64,000 nucleotides of DNA from Paenibacillus sp. (GCA_023512345.1 JAILZT010000002.1:434001-498000), one strand, 5' to 3'; counted from the stretch's first letter, positions 9,376 through 19,418 are shown. A program made the numbers and translations. The notes: generated by a model not told the origin, from the sequence alone.

Positions 9376-10647
9376 ATGAACGTAAAACGCGAGATTTTGA
9401 AAAAATTATTCCTGTATCTATTAAGAAACTTTCTGCAGGGGGCAGCGATTGGAGTTGTTGCCATCGTCCTTACGGACCTTATCTTTGAGGTGCCACTTTT
9501 CTCTCAACCAGCCATTATAAGCATTATTTTCGTCGGCCTCGGAAATATTGTTACAGGTTTTTTAAACTTCAAGGCTTATGCAACCCCGTTCGCAGAAATC
9601 GAATCCTTCATTTCTACCATTGCCCAGGGCGATCTGACACGTAATATTGATTTGAAAAAACTCGGCCCTCTTAATCGATTCGGAGCGCCTATGAATTTGA
9701 TGCGTCAATCCTTGAATCAACTTGTATCTACTGCTAAGGAAACTGCAGAGCAGGTGAACCGTTCCATTGAAACCGTTTCGGTTCAATTAGAAAGTACGAC
9801 AAATGATTATAACCAGATTACTCATACCGTTCGTGAAATATCAACGGCCATTCAAACACAGTCACAATCAGCTGCTGAAAGCTCGCGGGCCGTGGATGAT
9901 ATCGCTGTAGGCGTTGGGAAAATCTCCGAAAGTTCAATTACTGTCGGAACTTCCAGCACCAATGCAGCGAGTGTCGCTGCCAGCACCAGAGAAGATATTG
10001 AATCCATGAATCACCAAATGAAACTAGTTCAGAGCGCTTTTGGCCAGCTTGCAACGACTATTCAAGAATTCGTGCAAATCAGTGAACATATCAGCGGTTC
10101 TATTCAAGCCATCACCGATATTTCTGGTCAAACGAATCTGCTAGCGCTGAATGCCAGCATTGAAGCGGCCCGAGCGGGTGAGCAAGGGAAGGGATTCGCC
10201 GTCGTAGCTAGTGAAGTGCGCAAGCTCGCGAACAAGTCAAGCGAATCAGCCAATGCAGTCCAAGAGCTGATTATTCAAATCAAGACCAATACAAAACAGG
10301 CAATGGACGCGATGGTGCATTCAGAGCATGTAGTCGATTCCAGCTTTCAAGTTGTCACAACTACAGAAACATCTATGCTCGAAATTCTCAATGCCGTTGA
10401 AACCATCAATCAGCAAATTCATCATATTTCCTTCATCGGAGAACAATTAGCCGCAGGTGGTGAAGAAGTCTCCGCAACTGTTGATGAGATGGCCAAGGCT
10501 GCCGAAAGCTCCAACAAGGGCGTGCTGGAAGTGGTCCATCTCACAGACAACGTGCAGGTTTCAATGAATGAAATCACCCAAGAAACGTCCAAGCTTCACG
10601 AGTTAGGAAATAACCTTCAGACGCTTATGAACCGTTTCACGATTTAA
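9376..10647 (+). CDS. Methyl-accepting chemotaxis protein without a large sensor domain
   Basis: A 423-residue receptor. Two adjacent membrane helices (about 10-65) are joined by a very short loop, so there is no extracellular ligand domain. A HAMP-like segment follows, then a long helical methylation/signalling region whose hairpin tip reads [19 protein letters not shown], the CheA/CheW contact site. The upstream in-frame ATG at 9250 lies inside the preceding terminator; the ATG at 9376 has GGAGGG eleven bases before it. The receptor may sense membrane or cytoplasmic state, or signal through a partner; that is inference. A terminator follows. Confidence 0.92.
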   Translation: MNVKREILKKLFLYLLRNFLQGAAIGVVAIVLTDLIFEVPLFSQPAIISIIFVGLGNIVTGFLNFKAYATPFAEIESFISTIAQGDLTRNIDLKKLGPLNRFGAPMNLMRQSLNQLVSTAKETAEQVNRSIETVSVQLESTTNDYNQITHTVREISTAIQTQSQSAAESSRAVDDIAVGVGKISESSITVGTSSTNAASVAASTREDIESMNHQMKLVQSAFGQLATTIQEFVQISEHISGSIQAITDISGQTNLLALNASIEAARAGEQGKGFAVVASEVRKLANKSSESANAVQELIIQIKTNTKQAMDAMVHSEHVVDSSFQVVTTTETSMLEILNAVETINQQIHHISFIGEQLAAGGEEVSATVDEMAKAAESSNKGVLEVVHLTDNVQVSMNEITQETSKLHELGNNLQTLMNRFTI

Positions 10648-10666
10648 GTCAATGACATGCTAAAAC

Positions 10667-10738
10667 AGGCCCAAAGATCCATCTTTATTCGTCGATTTTT
10701 ACGACCGAACTAAAACATGGAAATTTGGGCCTTTGTTT
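10667..10738 (+). terminator. Terminator of the chemotaxis receptor gene
   Basis: AGGCCCAAA pairs with TTTGGGCCT, with an inner GTCG/CGAC hairpin in the loop, followed by TTGTTT. It may also serve the convergent epimerase gene. Confidence 0.7.
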
Positions 10739-10760
10739 ATTTGCAGGAAGGCTCCTCGTA

Positions 10761-11672
10761 CTAATTAACAGAATGCAAAGTTTTATCCAAAGCGATTTCC
10801 AAAGGTGTTGCAGCCACACCAAACCGCTCTGTGAATTTGCGACTGTCTACTATAAAATCCTCTTCAAATTGATATAGCATTTCTATGCTTTCTCTTGCCG
10901 CAGGTATGAACAATCCCCCTAATCGCAGCATCGCTCTTCCCATCGTTCGAATATCGGGTGGAAATCCGGCAATTTGATAGGCCTCTTCTATAAATTCCCT
11001 AGTCGTAATCGCCTCCGTATTGGGCACATGCCACGCCTTTCCTAAAGCATCATCATGTTGGCTAAGCACAACGAGTGCTTTTCCAAAGTCATCAATAAAG
11101 GTGTACGTATGTTTCTTATCTGGATTGCCCATCACTGTACAAGCTTTCCCCTTTGATATGGGAGTAAAAAGCCTTGAGCCTACAGAGGAATTATGTACAT
11201 TCGGACCAAAAAAGTCAGCCCCTCTCCCTATTGTCACCTGCAGAGAACCCTCTTCATATAATTTACTTAATATCCGGGACATATCAGCTCTAACCTTACC
11301 CTTCTTAGTCGTAGCAGCGATAGGTGAGTTCTCATGCATACTCCCTTTTACCAACCCGTACATGTACAAATTCTCAGCTACTACGAGCTTGGCCCCGGCA
11401 GCCATAGCACCTAATATGATATTATCCTGAAAAGGTATACATAGTTCACTCCACTTGTGGTACGGGGGTTGTGCACATTGAAAAATGGTCTTGTAGCCAT
11501 TCATGACACTTTTTGCTTGATCGATATCCATAAGGTCTGCCTTTGCTACCTGTACTCCCTGTGGGACAATTGCGGTTCCATGGAAACTAATCATTTTAAC
11601 AGGCTCTTTCTGAGCGACAAGCTCCCTCATTACAGCCATTCCTAACGGACCTGTTCCTAAAATCAAATTCAT
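10761..11672 (-). CDS. NAD(P)-dependent epimerase/reductase-like protein
   Basis: A 303-residue Rossmann protein starting MNLILGTGPLGMAVM, with a GxGxxG-like dinucleotide site. It contains AENLYMYG, corresponding to the Tyr region of extended SDR enzymes, but the usual YxxxK is not clean. The family includes sugar-nucleotide epimerases and NmrA/DoeA-like proteins; substrate is unknown. The ATG at 11672 is preferred to that at 11708 because GGAGGGGG lies seven bases before it. It starts 53 bp after the MerR regulator gene on the same strand, so the two may be co-transcribed. Confidence 0.8.
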   Translation of the reverse strand: MNLILGTGPLGMAVMRELVAQKEPVKMISFHGTAIVPQGVQVAKADLMDIDQAKSVMNGYKTIFQCAQPPYHKWSELCIPFQDNIILGAMAAGAKLVVAENLYMYGLVKGSMHENSPIAATTKKGKVRADMSRILSKLYEEGSLQVTIGRGADFFGPNVHNSSVGSRLFTPISKGKACTVMGNPDKKHTYTFIDDFGKALVVLSQHDDALGKAWHVPNTEAITTREFIEEAYQIAGFPPDIRTMGRAMLRLGGLFIPAARESIEMLYQFEEDFIVDSRKFTERFGVAATPLEIALDKTLHSVN

Positions 11673-11725
11673 TATTATCCCCCTCCGATAAATACTGGAT
11701 AATAACAAAATAAACCCTATAGCTA

Positions 11726-12583
11726 CTATAGGGTCAATGCTTTTCTGATCGGAACTTGCAGCTCGACAATAAACTCTTCCGGCTTCATCATTTGTGCCAT
11801 ATCAACGATATAATGCTCGATAGATGCACCCCATTCGATGTATCCATTGTCCTCGATCCATTGCAGCAGCTTACTATAAATCCGTTTGCAGGATATATCG
11901 TTAGGAATTCCACAATAAAGGGCGGTAATATAATCGCCTTCAGGAATGATGCGTGTATAAGCGGCTTCCTGTCCCACATTATCCAGGAGGATACAGTATT
12001 CCAGATCGGATTCCGCGCGGTCGAAGGTCATAATATTCTCATGATATACCGTCATGATATGTCCTGGGGATGCTCCTATGGCTTCCACTTTTCCGAATAA
12101 TTCGGTGAACTTCACGATAGAAGGTTCCATTCCGCAGGCATACTGACCTCGGTCAAATACCACGTGCCGGTCGGGGAACCGTTTTAACTCTATAAGAACC
12201 TCCAGCTCTTTCAACCCATTACCTAATTCCTGAAGCATGGCGATTTGAGCTGTTCTCTGTTCAATAGATTTAAAGGTCTGTTCCAGTTTTTTGATCTCTT
12301 CCAACGTTTCCTTTTGCTTGGATTCGAGTGTTGTATACAGAACATCCAAGCTGTCGCTCCGCAGCATTACCCCGATCTCATCTAACGACAAATGCAGCAT
12401 CTTCATATCCTGAACGATCTTGATATACAGAAGGTCCCGGTTAGAATAATAACGGTAACCCGTTAATTTATCCGTATCACTAGGAATAACCAACCCGAGC
12501 TTATCGTAGTATCGCAAAGTCTGAACCGATATATTGCAGATTTTGGCCGCTTGGCCGATTGAATAATATTGATCATTACTCAT
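11726..12583 (-). CDS. MerR-family regulator with GyrI-like effector domain (BmrR type)
   Basis: A 285-residue regulator. The N-terminus (YYSIGQAAKICNISVQTLRYYD) is a MerR winged helix, followed by GYRYYSNRDL, a dimerisation coiled coil (about 85-130), and a C-terminal GyrI/BmrR-like ligand-binding domain. This layout activates multidrug or detoxification genes on binding lipophilic ligands. No efflux pump is adjacent; the epimerase downstream is the nearest possible target. The ATG at 12583 is chosen over 12649 because it directly precedes the HTH and has AAAGGGG upstream. Confidence 0.9.
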   Translation of the reverse strand: MSNDQYYSIGQAAKICNISVQTLRYYDKLGLVIPSDTDKLTGYRYYSNRDLLYIKIVQDMKMLHLSLDEIGVMLRSDSLDVLYTTLESKQKETLEEIKKLEQTFKSIEQRTAQIAMLQELGNGLKELEVLIELKRFPDRHVVFDRGQYACGMEPSIVKFTELFGKVEAIGASPGHIMTVYHENIMTFDRAESDLEYCILLDNVGQEAAYTRIIPEGDYITALYCGIPNDISCKRIYSKLLQWIEDNGYIEWGASIEHYIVDMAQMMKPEEFIVELQVPIRKALTL

Positions 12584-12709
12584 GTGACGCAACCCCTTTA
12601 CTAGACAAAAACACCTGCTCCTGATAGGACAATACACACATTGTATCATGGACGGAGATCGATAACATTGCGCACAGATAGACCGGTAGATGTGTATAGG
12701 ATAAGTATC

Positions 12710-12743
12710 AAAAAAAGAGCGCTAACCCAAGGGGTAGCGTTCT
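12710..12743 (-). terminator. Terminator of the SLH surface operon
   Basis: AGAACGCTA pairs with TAGCGCTCT on the minus strand, followed by seven T. It lies 28 bp past the SLH gene stop. Confidence 0.85.
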
Positions 12744-12770
12744 TTTTCAGAAAAATACTATCCATGTTGA

Positions 12771-14492
12771 CTAGTTAATAAACTGGACATGTTGCATTAA
12801 ACGTTTTAACATAACAACCGCTTGTGCTCGACTAGCATTTGCAGAAGGAACAAACGTCTCATGGGTCATACCCGTAATGATGTTTGCATCAACAGATTGC
12901 GCTACAGCCATTTGCGCCCAGCTGCTAATAGAAGCTTTATCCTTAAATTTAGCTAGCGCTTGATTTGGTATTACGGAAGAATCGTTTGCTTTACCAATGG
13001 CAGTAATCGCTCTGGATATCATAACTGCCATTTGTTCACGAGTAATCGTATCGTTTGGCTTGAAGCTGTTACCTGTAAATCCATCAACCAGTTTGGCTTG
13101 AACAGCAGCGTTAATGGCTTCGGCATACCAATCTGTGGATTTCACATCTGTGAAGGTAGTTGAACCTCCATTCGAAGTTAATCCTAAGGAGCGAACCAAT
13201 AAAGCTGCGAATTCGGCTCTTGTAATGTTACTGTCAGGAGAAAAGCTGCTATCCGTCGTACCTTTTACCACGAGCTTGGAGGACAGCAGTTCAATATCTG
13301 ATTTTGCCCAATGCTTACTAATATCGTTGAACATTTTCGTAGAGGAAAGGACGGTATAAATACTGTTCCCATTCCGCTTGAAGGTAATCTTAGTAGAGCC
13401 GTTTGCTTGCTGGTTAAAAACCGCAGGTACAAAAGAAAATTGACTTGTTGACGGATCGTAAAGGACGACTGTAGAACGAGTAGCATCCACAGGAACCGTC
13501 AATACAATACTTCGATCTACGTATGTTGAACCAAACTGGTTTAACTCGATTGTTTTTCCGTTTCCTGTTGCAGTAACAGAAAATTCAATGGCATTTCCTA
13601 ATTGGGAAGTAGCAATGTTCTGTGCATTGACTTTGATTTTAGCGTTAATATCTGTACCCACTGTTGAGATATTTACTTGGATAACCGCATTAGCATCTGC
13701 AGCCCCTAGACTTTGGGCTATAGCTGCAAGGTTAATTATACTTAAAGGCAGTGAATACTCTCCGTCATTGGTTTGTAAAGAAATGATTGTATTAGGATTG
13801 CTAACAGCAGCAGCCGCTAATACCGATGACGAAAGTTTAAACTGAACGGCTTCGTGAGCAGGGTTGTTGAAAGTAATAAATACAATTGGAGCATCACTTT
13901 GGTTAGTCTGCGTTTGCGCTTTAGTCAGAGCGTCGGCAAGTGCTGCACTGTCCTGAGTGACAGTAGTGGTCACAAGGCCATTCGCTGCTGTTGAAGATAC
14001 TGCAATGTTCTTGCTTGTATCCACTTGGACTGGCTCCGCATTCGTAGCGGGCGGGGTTATTGGGTTGCCAGGCGCTGATATCGTTCCAGCAGGGACACTT
14101 ACACTTCCCGCTCCACTTCCTGTTCCCGATCCATCACCACTGCCACTACTTGCTGCTGTTACCACTAAATCCTGTGTATCTACTTGATCTGCTTGCCCCG
14201 CCATAACTTTATAAGTTCCGGCAGCTTCACTCTTAGCTAAAGTGAACGAACTGGAAAACTTCCCATCGCTAACCTTGGCAATATCGTAAAATACAGTACT
14301 TTTTACCGGACGCAATACTTGGATAATCACTTCATCCAGAGAGGATGTACCGGAAATCACCACAGTACCGCCTAGCTCAACAGATGAGAGTGTGTTCAAG
14401 GTAACTGCTGTGCTGCTTGCAAATGCTGCAGCAGGTACGAGTGAAAAACAAAGGGCAATAATCAACATCAACCTCAACTTGCGTAATTTCAC
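12771..14492 (-). CDS. SLH-domain surface protein
   Basis: A 573-residue exported protein. The start is taken as GTG at 14492, because GGGGAGG lies nine bases before it and the product then begins with a compact signal peptide (MKLRKLRLML... cleavage after AFAS). An ATG at 14522 is in frame but lacks an SD site. Next come an Ig-like domain (about 30-110), a Gly/Ser linker, a beta-rich region (about 150-390) resembling the segment before the SLH domains of the giant mannanase, and three SLH domains (about 395-573; TRAEFAALL, TREQMAVMI, SRAQAVVML). SLH domains bind pyruvylated wall polymer. It lies 33 bp after the haem-interacting-domain gene, almost certainly the same operon; function beyond anchoring is unknown. 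Confidence 0.88.
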   Translation of the reverse strand: MKLRKLRLMLIIALCFSLVPAAAFASSTAVTLNTLSSVELGGTVVISGTSSLDEVIIQVLRPVKSTVFYDIAKVSDGKFSSSFTLAKSEAAGTYKVMAGQADQVDTQDLVVTAASSGSGDGSGTGSGAGSVSVPAGTISAPGNPITPPATNAEPVQVDTSKNIAVSSTAANGLVTTTVTQDSAALADALTKAQTQTNQSDAPIVFITFNNPAHEAVQFKLSSSVLAAAAVSNPNTIISLQTNDGEYSLPLSIINLAAIAQSLGAADANAVIQVNISTVGTDINAKIKVNAQNIATSQLGNAIEFSVTATGNGKTIELNQFGSTYVDRSIVLTVPVDATRSTVVLYDPSTSQFSFVPAVFNQQANGSTKITFKRNGNSIYTVLSSTKMFNDISKHWAKSDIELLSSKLVVKGTTDSSFSPDSNITRAEFAALLVRSLGLTSNGGSTTFTDVKSTDWYAEAINAAVQAKLVDGFTGNSFKPNDTITREQMAVMISRAITAIGKANDSSVIPNQALAKFKDKASISSWAQMAVAQSVDANIITGMTHETFVPSANASRAQAVVMLKRLMQHVQFIN

Positions 14493-14525
14493 CTTGATAT
14501 TCCTCCCCTTCATGTTATTCATTTT

Positions 14526-16649
14526 TTAATCATTATTATGATTTTCATTACCAACATTGCTCATGGCTTGATCTATTTCAAGCTGTGTCTTTACAGTTGC
14601 TAGATTCAACCCGAGATTCATGGCATCGCTGCTATACTTACTAACTACAAACACTTTAACCGTATAATTAGGATTCGTAGCTGCATCACTTACATTGAAA
14701 TTTGCTGAGTACGTTCCTGTATTTACTTTTAAATTAGCCGCAACAATACTTACAGGTGTAGTACCATTGAACAATTCGAAAATTACCGTTTGATTTCCAA
14801 TAGTATTACTATCGTTGGCGTTGTTAAACAAATTAATTTTTGCAGTGATTCCATGATCCACACTCACTACTGGGGCAGTAATATAGAATATTTCAGATGA
14901 TTTATAAGCTCTGCCTTCTAGATATTTGCTGCTGAATCCTTCCGCATCTACACTAATCTTGTAGTAATGATCTTCTAGGAAAACACCTGTCAAAATGGTG
15001 AGCTTCCCTTCGCTCAGCGAATATTCCGAGGAAGTCAATTCTCTATCCGTCCCAATGCTTGAATCGTATACTACGACCTCTTTTACATGACTTCTCCATA
15101 CCGGATTATCCGCAAACACAAACTCACTTGCGCCATTACTTAAGACATATCCTGAAATGTCAGGGGTGTTGTAAGCAACCACTTCATCTACCGCACTATT
15201 ACGTACAGTATCGTATAAATCACTCACCACGTTAGCAGCAACTTTAACTTTTAATGAACCCTGTTGCTTCGGATTTTGAAAGAAAATATTGATTTTATCC
15301 CCTTGAACAGTAACCACATCCTGTACATCCAAGGCTGTATAGGTTACATCACCATCTGTAGAAAGGGTGATTTGTTCATGTAAGTGAGAGACTCCATCGA
15401 TAAGAGTTCGGTCTACTAGATCAGTGTTGGAATCAAACTCTAAGCTCATCCAACGGCCATCCTGTGAAAAGTATCTATCGTCCAAACCAAATCCTGTATT
15501 TTGAGGATAAAACCAATCCGTATTCACATTATTAACGATTACATTCCCGGCTTTATCTTTAAAATGGTTCGAATAAAAGGCGAAATAGTATTGATAGCCT
15601 GTGAGCGGCGCTGCAAAATGAATGGTTGCAACAGGACCTGCGAAGGTTACCATTACATCTGAAGGAAGGTTGTAATACCAGTTATTGGAGTTATACCACT
15701 GTACGTTTTGTAGAAAGCTCACCTCATCAGCCGCTGCACTAAAAATATCTTCATCAAAGACAATATTTAAATCCTGCAATGAATTTGAAAGATAGGAGTA
15801 CAGATAGGTTGGCGGTGTTGTATCTGCCGGGGCCGGATCTATACCCCCAACGTTGGCTTCTATTATAGCGGTGAGTCTGGAATCATTTTGGACATTTCCA
15901 TGACTATCCTTAAGGGCTCCTCCACTAATAGAGATCTGATTCATCGTTCCTGATAAAGCCTCCGTAAAGTGGATCTTCAGCTTTCCATCTTCAATCTTTA
16001 CCGTATCACCTACAACCAAGTGCTTCCAGGTGGAGTTTGAACCTCTTACTAAATAAATATAATTATCAAAAGCTTCTGTATTTTCTACAACATCTTCATT
16101 AAAAGTAATGGTTACATCATGATTATCACCGCTAATAGCGGTGCTTTGAATTACTGGAGGGCTAACCTGTAAATTCATTTCCTCATTAAGGTTACCAGCT
16201 GCATCCTTTAGAGTGCCGCTTGCGATTTTAATAGCCGTATTCGCTCCTAAGATGACTTTCATATCATTATCATAACTCAAATAAATCTGTCTGGAACTAT
16301 TTTGATAGATATCGCCTTGTCCAGAAACGGATACAAAATGTTCCCCGTCTGTCGCAATACTCAAGTTATTTTTTAGAAAAGCGATGACCTGATCTTCATC
16401 TGAATCCAGTGGTGCATTGATAGAGAAGTTCTCATCAAAATTCAAATACACATCATTGCCATCATAGGACTCAGCGCCTACAAAAGCCGGAGGGGTAATA
16501 TCATCTGCAGAGATATCAGCCGTTGCGCTAATAGCATAACCTTGACTAGGTGAAATCGTTAGGACTGAAGCAACTGTGATTACAACCGCCATCATTTTTG
16601 CTACAGGTTGCATGAAGTTTGACCTAAATTTCTTATTACTTGTTACCAT
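14526..16649 (-). CDS. Secreted Ig-like repeat protein with an Shr-type HID (DUF1533) domain
   Basis: A 707-residue secreted protein with a signal peptide (cleavage near QGYA, residue 39). Three Ig-like SwmB-type repeats follow, each opening with a TPPxF/Y motif or a VxITFxEDV strand and closing with KDxxGN. Around 495-575 a segment (DISGYVLSNG... to YLEGRAY) resembles the DUF1533/HID domain, which in streptococcal Shr contacts haemoglobin and haem. There is no SLH domain or LPXTG of its own, so it may be held by the SLH partner encoded immediately downstream. SD GAGGTGGGG precedes the ATG. Haem binding is a family-based inference only. Confidence 0.75.
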   Translation of the reverse strand: MVTSNKKFRSNFMQPVAKMMAVVITVASVLTISPSQGYAISATADISADDITPPAFVGAESYDGNDVYLNFDENFSINAPLDSDEDQVIAFLKNNLSIATDGEHFVSVSGQGDIYQNSSRQIYLSYDNDMKVILGANTAIKIASGTLKDAAGNLNEEMNLQVSPPVIQSTAISGDNHDVTITFNEDVVENTEAFDNYIYLVRGSNSTWKHLVVGDTVKIEDGKLKIHFTEALSGTMNQISISGGALKDSHGNVQNDSRLTAIIEANVGGIDPAPADTTPPTYLYSYLSNSLQDLNIVFDEDIFSAAADEVSFLQNVQWYNSNNWYYNLPSDVMVTFAGPVATIHFAAPLTGYQYYFAFYSNHFKDKAGNVIVNNVNTDWFYPQNTGFGLDDRYFSQDGRWMSLEFDSNTDLVDRTLIDGVSHLHEQITLSTDGDVTYTALDVQDVVTVQGDKINIFFQNPKQQGSLKVKVAANVVSDLYDTVRNSAVDEVVAYNTPDISGYVLSNGASEFVFADNPVWRSHVKEVVVYDSSIGTDRELTSSEYSLSEGKLTILTGVFLEDHYYKISVDAEGFSSKYLEGRAYKSSEIFYITAPVVSVDHGITAKINLFNNANDSNTIGNQTVIFELFNGTTPVSIVAANLKVNTGTYSANFNVSDAATNPNYTVKVFVVSKYSSDAMNLGLNLATVKTQLEIDQAMSNVGNENHNND

Positions 16650-16667
16650 CTGAATTCCCCACCTCTT

Positions 16668-16700
16668 AAATTTTAGTATTTCAAAACCCTACTAAAATTT
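16668..16700. promoter_or_regulatory. 11-bp perfect inverted repeat upstream of the surface operon
   Basis: AAATTTTAGTA and TACTAAAATTT with an 11-base spacer lie 19 bp before the ATG of the HID protein. A third half-site (AAATTTAGTATATAT) overlaps the right arm. It could be an operator or an mRNA 5' hairpin. Confidence 0.5.
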
Positions 16701-16866
16701 AGTATATATCCCCCCAATGACGGCAGAATGACAAACTTCGACAGAATTCTACTCTATTAGCGAAGAGGATTAATTTATGGGAGAACGCATTTGGTCCGTA
16801 TTTTGGGGTAATAACAAGTAACATCAAATTCAAATCCTTTCAAAACAAATAGAGAGGAATACCCAT

Positions 16867-17757
16867 ATGAAGCAAGCAATGATCATTATTAATCCCTCTT
16901 CCGGTAAGGAAGAAGCACTCCAATATGTCAGCAGCGTAGAGGGAATTCTGCGTGATAAAGGATACATGGTTATGGTCAAGGAGACGGAAAAGGAACTGGA
17001 TGCCACACACTTTTGTATCCATGCTTGCGAGGAATGTTATGACCTGGTCGTGTCCATCGGCGGGGATGGCACTCTTCACGAGACGATTAATGGACTTATG
17101 AATCAGGGACACCGCCCGAAACTCGGAATAGTGCCTCTAGGTACGGTTAATGATTTTGCCCGTGCTTTACAAATTCCCCTGAATCCCGAAGAAGCCATTC
17201 GGACACTCACTTCTTCCAGAGTGAAAGTCGTAGATATCGGTCGATTGAACGATCGACTGTTCGCGAACGTCGTTGCTGCAGGTTCACTTGCTGAATCACT
17301 GTCTTCCGTAACGTCAGATGATAAATCGAGGTTTGGCTCTTTTGCCTACATCAAGGAGGGCATAAAAGAGCTTATAAATCATTCGGCTCACCCACTAGTT
17401 ATTCATCATGATGGACAAGTCTGGGAAGGAGAATCTCCACTTTTCCTGGCTGCTTTAACGAATTCGGTAGGCGGATTTGAACAATTGGCCCCCGATGCAG
17501 CTGTTGACGATGGCCTGATCCACTGCTTTATCATTAAGGATCTGAATATATTCAAGACTCTAACGGTCAGCTTGTCTTTATTATTGGGTAACCTGAAGGA
17601 GAATAAGGATGTTATTTATTTTACTGCGAAGAAGATAAGTGTAAGCTCGTCAGAGTCAGTTAGAACGAATGTTGATGGAGAAGAAGGCCCGCCTTTGCCC
17701 ATTGAACTCCGAATCCTTCCTCGTCATATTGAAGTGATTGTTCCGGAGAAGGAATAA
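16867..17757 (+). CDS. Diacylglycerol/sphingosine kinase-family lipid kinase
   Basis: A 296-residue DAGK_cat protein (YegS/BmrU/DgkB type). It begins with KQAMIIINPSSGK, and carries the nucleotide-binding motif VSIGGDGTLHETINGL (about 59-74) and PLGTVNDFARAL (about 94-105). The second beta-sandwich domain ends with VNVDGEEGP-like residues (here TNVDGEEGPP). It phosphorylates diacylglycerol or a related lipid at the membrane; whether it is the housekeeping dgkB or a paralogue cannot be decided here. SD AGAGAGGA precedes the ATG. It is divergent from the surface operon. Confidence 0.9.
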   Translation: MKQAMIIINPSSGKEEALQYVSSVEGILRDKGYMVMVKETEKELDATHFCIHACEECYDLVVSIGGDGTLHETINGLMNQGHRPKLGIVPLGTVNDFARALQIPLNPEEAIRTLTSSRVKVVDIGRLNDRLFANVVAAGSLAESLSSVTSDDKSRFGSFAYIKEGIKELINHSAHPLVIHHDGQVWEGESPLFLAALTNSVGGFEQLAPDAAVDDGLIHCFIIKDLNIFKTLTVSLSLLLGNLKENKDVIYFTAKKISVSSSESVRTNVDGEEGPPLPIELRILPRHIEVIVPEKE

Positions 17758-17858
17758 AGTCTCCTAAATGAGGCGTATCCTCTCTATGAAAGGCCCTCCT
17801 ATATAGCTCCCCTCCTTCATATCCTGTTAGTAGATTCATATATGGAGGTGTTGGGAAA

Positions 17859-18293
17859 ATGGCAATGGCAATCAGTCCACTCTGCAGACAATATGCAACG
17901 ATATTAAGAGCGACCCCACAGATTATAAATGGGGTTTGTACGGCTTCATCGGTCCGAAATAATATTAAACCTAGAATATTAGGCAAAAACTCAAAATCCT
18001 TTTTAACAATTCCACAAGCCTTTTCGTTTGAAAGCATTGGCCGTGACGGAAGAGCCCTAAATCTGGGCGAGACAGTTATTCTGACGGCTGAGATCAATCC
18101 ATTTATTTCACGCCTTCGTAAACATGGGATTAAAGTAACCGCCCTTCACAATCACTGGTTATTTACCAACCCTAACATTTGGTACATCCACTTCGAAAAG
18201 GTGGAGAAACCGTTAGTATTCGCTAGAAATGTACGCGATGCACTAAATGTACTGACCACTAAAACCGTTCGGCCTGTCATGATAAAAAAATAA
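17859..18293 (+). CDS. DUF1259 (LppY/LpqO-family) protein
   Basis: A 144-residue protein. The C-terminal half (LGETVILTAEINPFISRLRK, TALHNHWLF, IHFEKVEKPLVFARNVRDAL) is diagnostic of DUF1259, a family of unknown function found as single or double modules; this is a single module. No signal peptide is evident. SD GGAGGTG lies ten bases before the ATG. A minus-strand frame (17660-18097) covers the same bases but has neither SD nor recognisable protein, so the plus strand is chosen. Confidence 0.82.
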   Translation: MAMAISPLCRQYATILRATPQIINGVCTASSVRNNIKPRILGKNSKSFLTIPQAFSFESIGRDGRALNLGETVILTAEINPFISRLRKHGIKVTALHNHWLFTNPNIWYIHFEKVEKPLVFARNVRDALNVLTTKTVRPVMIKK

Positions 18294-18321
18294 ACTCATA
18301 AGATCGGATCTAACAAATTCA

Positions 18322-18356
18322 GGCTGCCGCTAAGTTGCGGTGGCTTGTTCTTGTTT
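18322..18356 (+). terminator. Probable terminator of the DUF1259 gene
   Basis: GCTGCCGC can pair with GCGGTGGC using two G-U pairs, followed by a T-rich stretch (TTGTTCTTGTTT). Confidence 0.55.
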
Positions 18357-18440
18357 ATCTCTAACCCATATATAGACATGATATATATCAATATGATATA
18401 TTATGTTTTGTAATATAGAACTTACCTTGGAGGGATCTTA

Positions 18441-19274
18441 TTGAAAACGATTTTTATCACCGGAGCTTCGTCAGGAATTGGTAGAGCCACAACCAAATAC
18501 TTCGCTGAAAGAGGATGGAATGTTGTCGCAACCATGCGCTCTCCTGAGAAGGAAACGGAATTTGTGGATTCCGATTCCATTTGCGTACTAAAGCTCGATG
18601 TTGAAAACAAAGCGACGATTGAAGCCGCAGTAGCAGAAGCAATCACAAGGTTTGGTAAAATTGACGTTCTTCTTAATAATGCAGGATATGGCACCATGGG
18701 AATCCTTGAAGCTGCTACGGATGAGCAGATTAGAAGACAATTCGAGGTAAATGTTGTGGGGATGATCCAAATGACCAGAGCTGTTTTGCCGCATTTTCGG
18801 TCTAATCAAGAGGGTATGCTCATTAATATTTCTTCTATGGGGGGCAAGGTTACTTTTCCTACTATGTCGTTATATCACTCCACTAAGTTTGCAGTAGAGG
18901 GGTTCACTGAATCCGTATCCTATGAATTAGCCTCACAAAATATTAAAACAAAACTGATTGAACCAGGAGCTATTGCTACGGATTTTGGCGGAAGATCCAT
19001 GGATTTCTTTTTTACTGAATCTTTAACGGAATATAAGCCGTTCACTTCTGCGTTTCTGGGTAAATTAGCTGACATGGAAAAAGATCCTGCCTACGCCTCA
19101 CAAGCTTCACTAGTCGCTGAAACGATCTATCAAGCGGCAACGGATGGTACGAGCAGATTACGATATGTGGTTGGACCCGATGCAAGAACCCTTATCGACA
19201 TGAAAGAGAATTCGGGGGACGAAGAGTACATGAAGAATATAACGATGCACTTTGGCTTAAGCTCCTCTCATTGA
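18441..19274 (+). CDS. Short-chain dehydrogenase/reductase
   Basis: A 277-residue classical SDR. The cofactor motif TGASSGIG is at 7-14, NNAG at 79-82, and the catalytic set includes S131/S132, Y145 and K149 (YHSTK). The start is TTG, fixed by GGAGGG eight bases before it and by the family-typical N-terminus. The substrate is unknown. The upstream region (18370-18420) is very AT-rich with overlapping ATGATATAT repeats, possibly an operator. A good terminator follows, so it is monocistronic. Confidence 0.92.
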   Translation: MKTIFITGASSGIGRATTKYFAERGWNVVATMRSPEKETEFVDSDSICVLKLDVENKATIEAAVAEAITRFGKIDVLLNNAGYGTMGILEAATDEQIRRQFEVNVVGMIQMTRAVLPHFRSNQEGMLINISSMGGKVTFPTMSLYHSTKFAVEGFTESVSYELASQNIKTKLIEPGAIATDFGGRSMDFFFTESLTEYKPFTSAFLGKLADMEKDPAYASQASLVAETIYQAATDGTSRLRYVVGPDARTLIDMKENSGDEEYMKNITMHFGLSSSH

Positions 19275-19300
19275 ACCTCTTTCCTTCCACTTTAAGCATT

Positions 19301-19350
19301 GAAGAGGCCTAACTAGCTTTTAAGAAGCTAATTGGACCTCTTCTGTCTAT
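19301..19350 (+). terminator. Terminator of the SDR gene
   Basis: GAAGAGGCC pairs with GGACCTCTTC, extended by an inner TAGCTT/AAGCTA stem, followed by TGTCTATTCTT. Confidence 0.75.
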
Positions 19351-19387
19351 TCTTGGACACCCTTAGTCACTATAATGCCCCCTTTTC

Positions 19388-19418
19388 TTGACAATAAATA
19401 AGTTTAGAAACTATACTA
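19388..19418 (+). promoter_or_regulatory. Promoter with MarR operator site 1
   Basis: TTGACA (19388) and TATACT (19412) are spaced by 18 bp. The operator AAGTTTA-N5-TATACTA (19400-19418) covers the -10 box, so binding would block RNA polymerase. It lies upstream of the saccharopine-dehydrogenase-like gene. Confidence 0.7.

Noticed and set aside
17660-18097. 145-codon open frame on the minus strand across the DUF1259 gene
   Set aside because: No SD, no recognisable protein; the plus strand encodes a clear DUF1259 protein.
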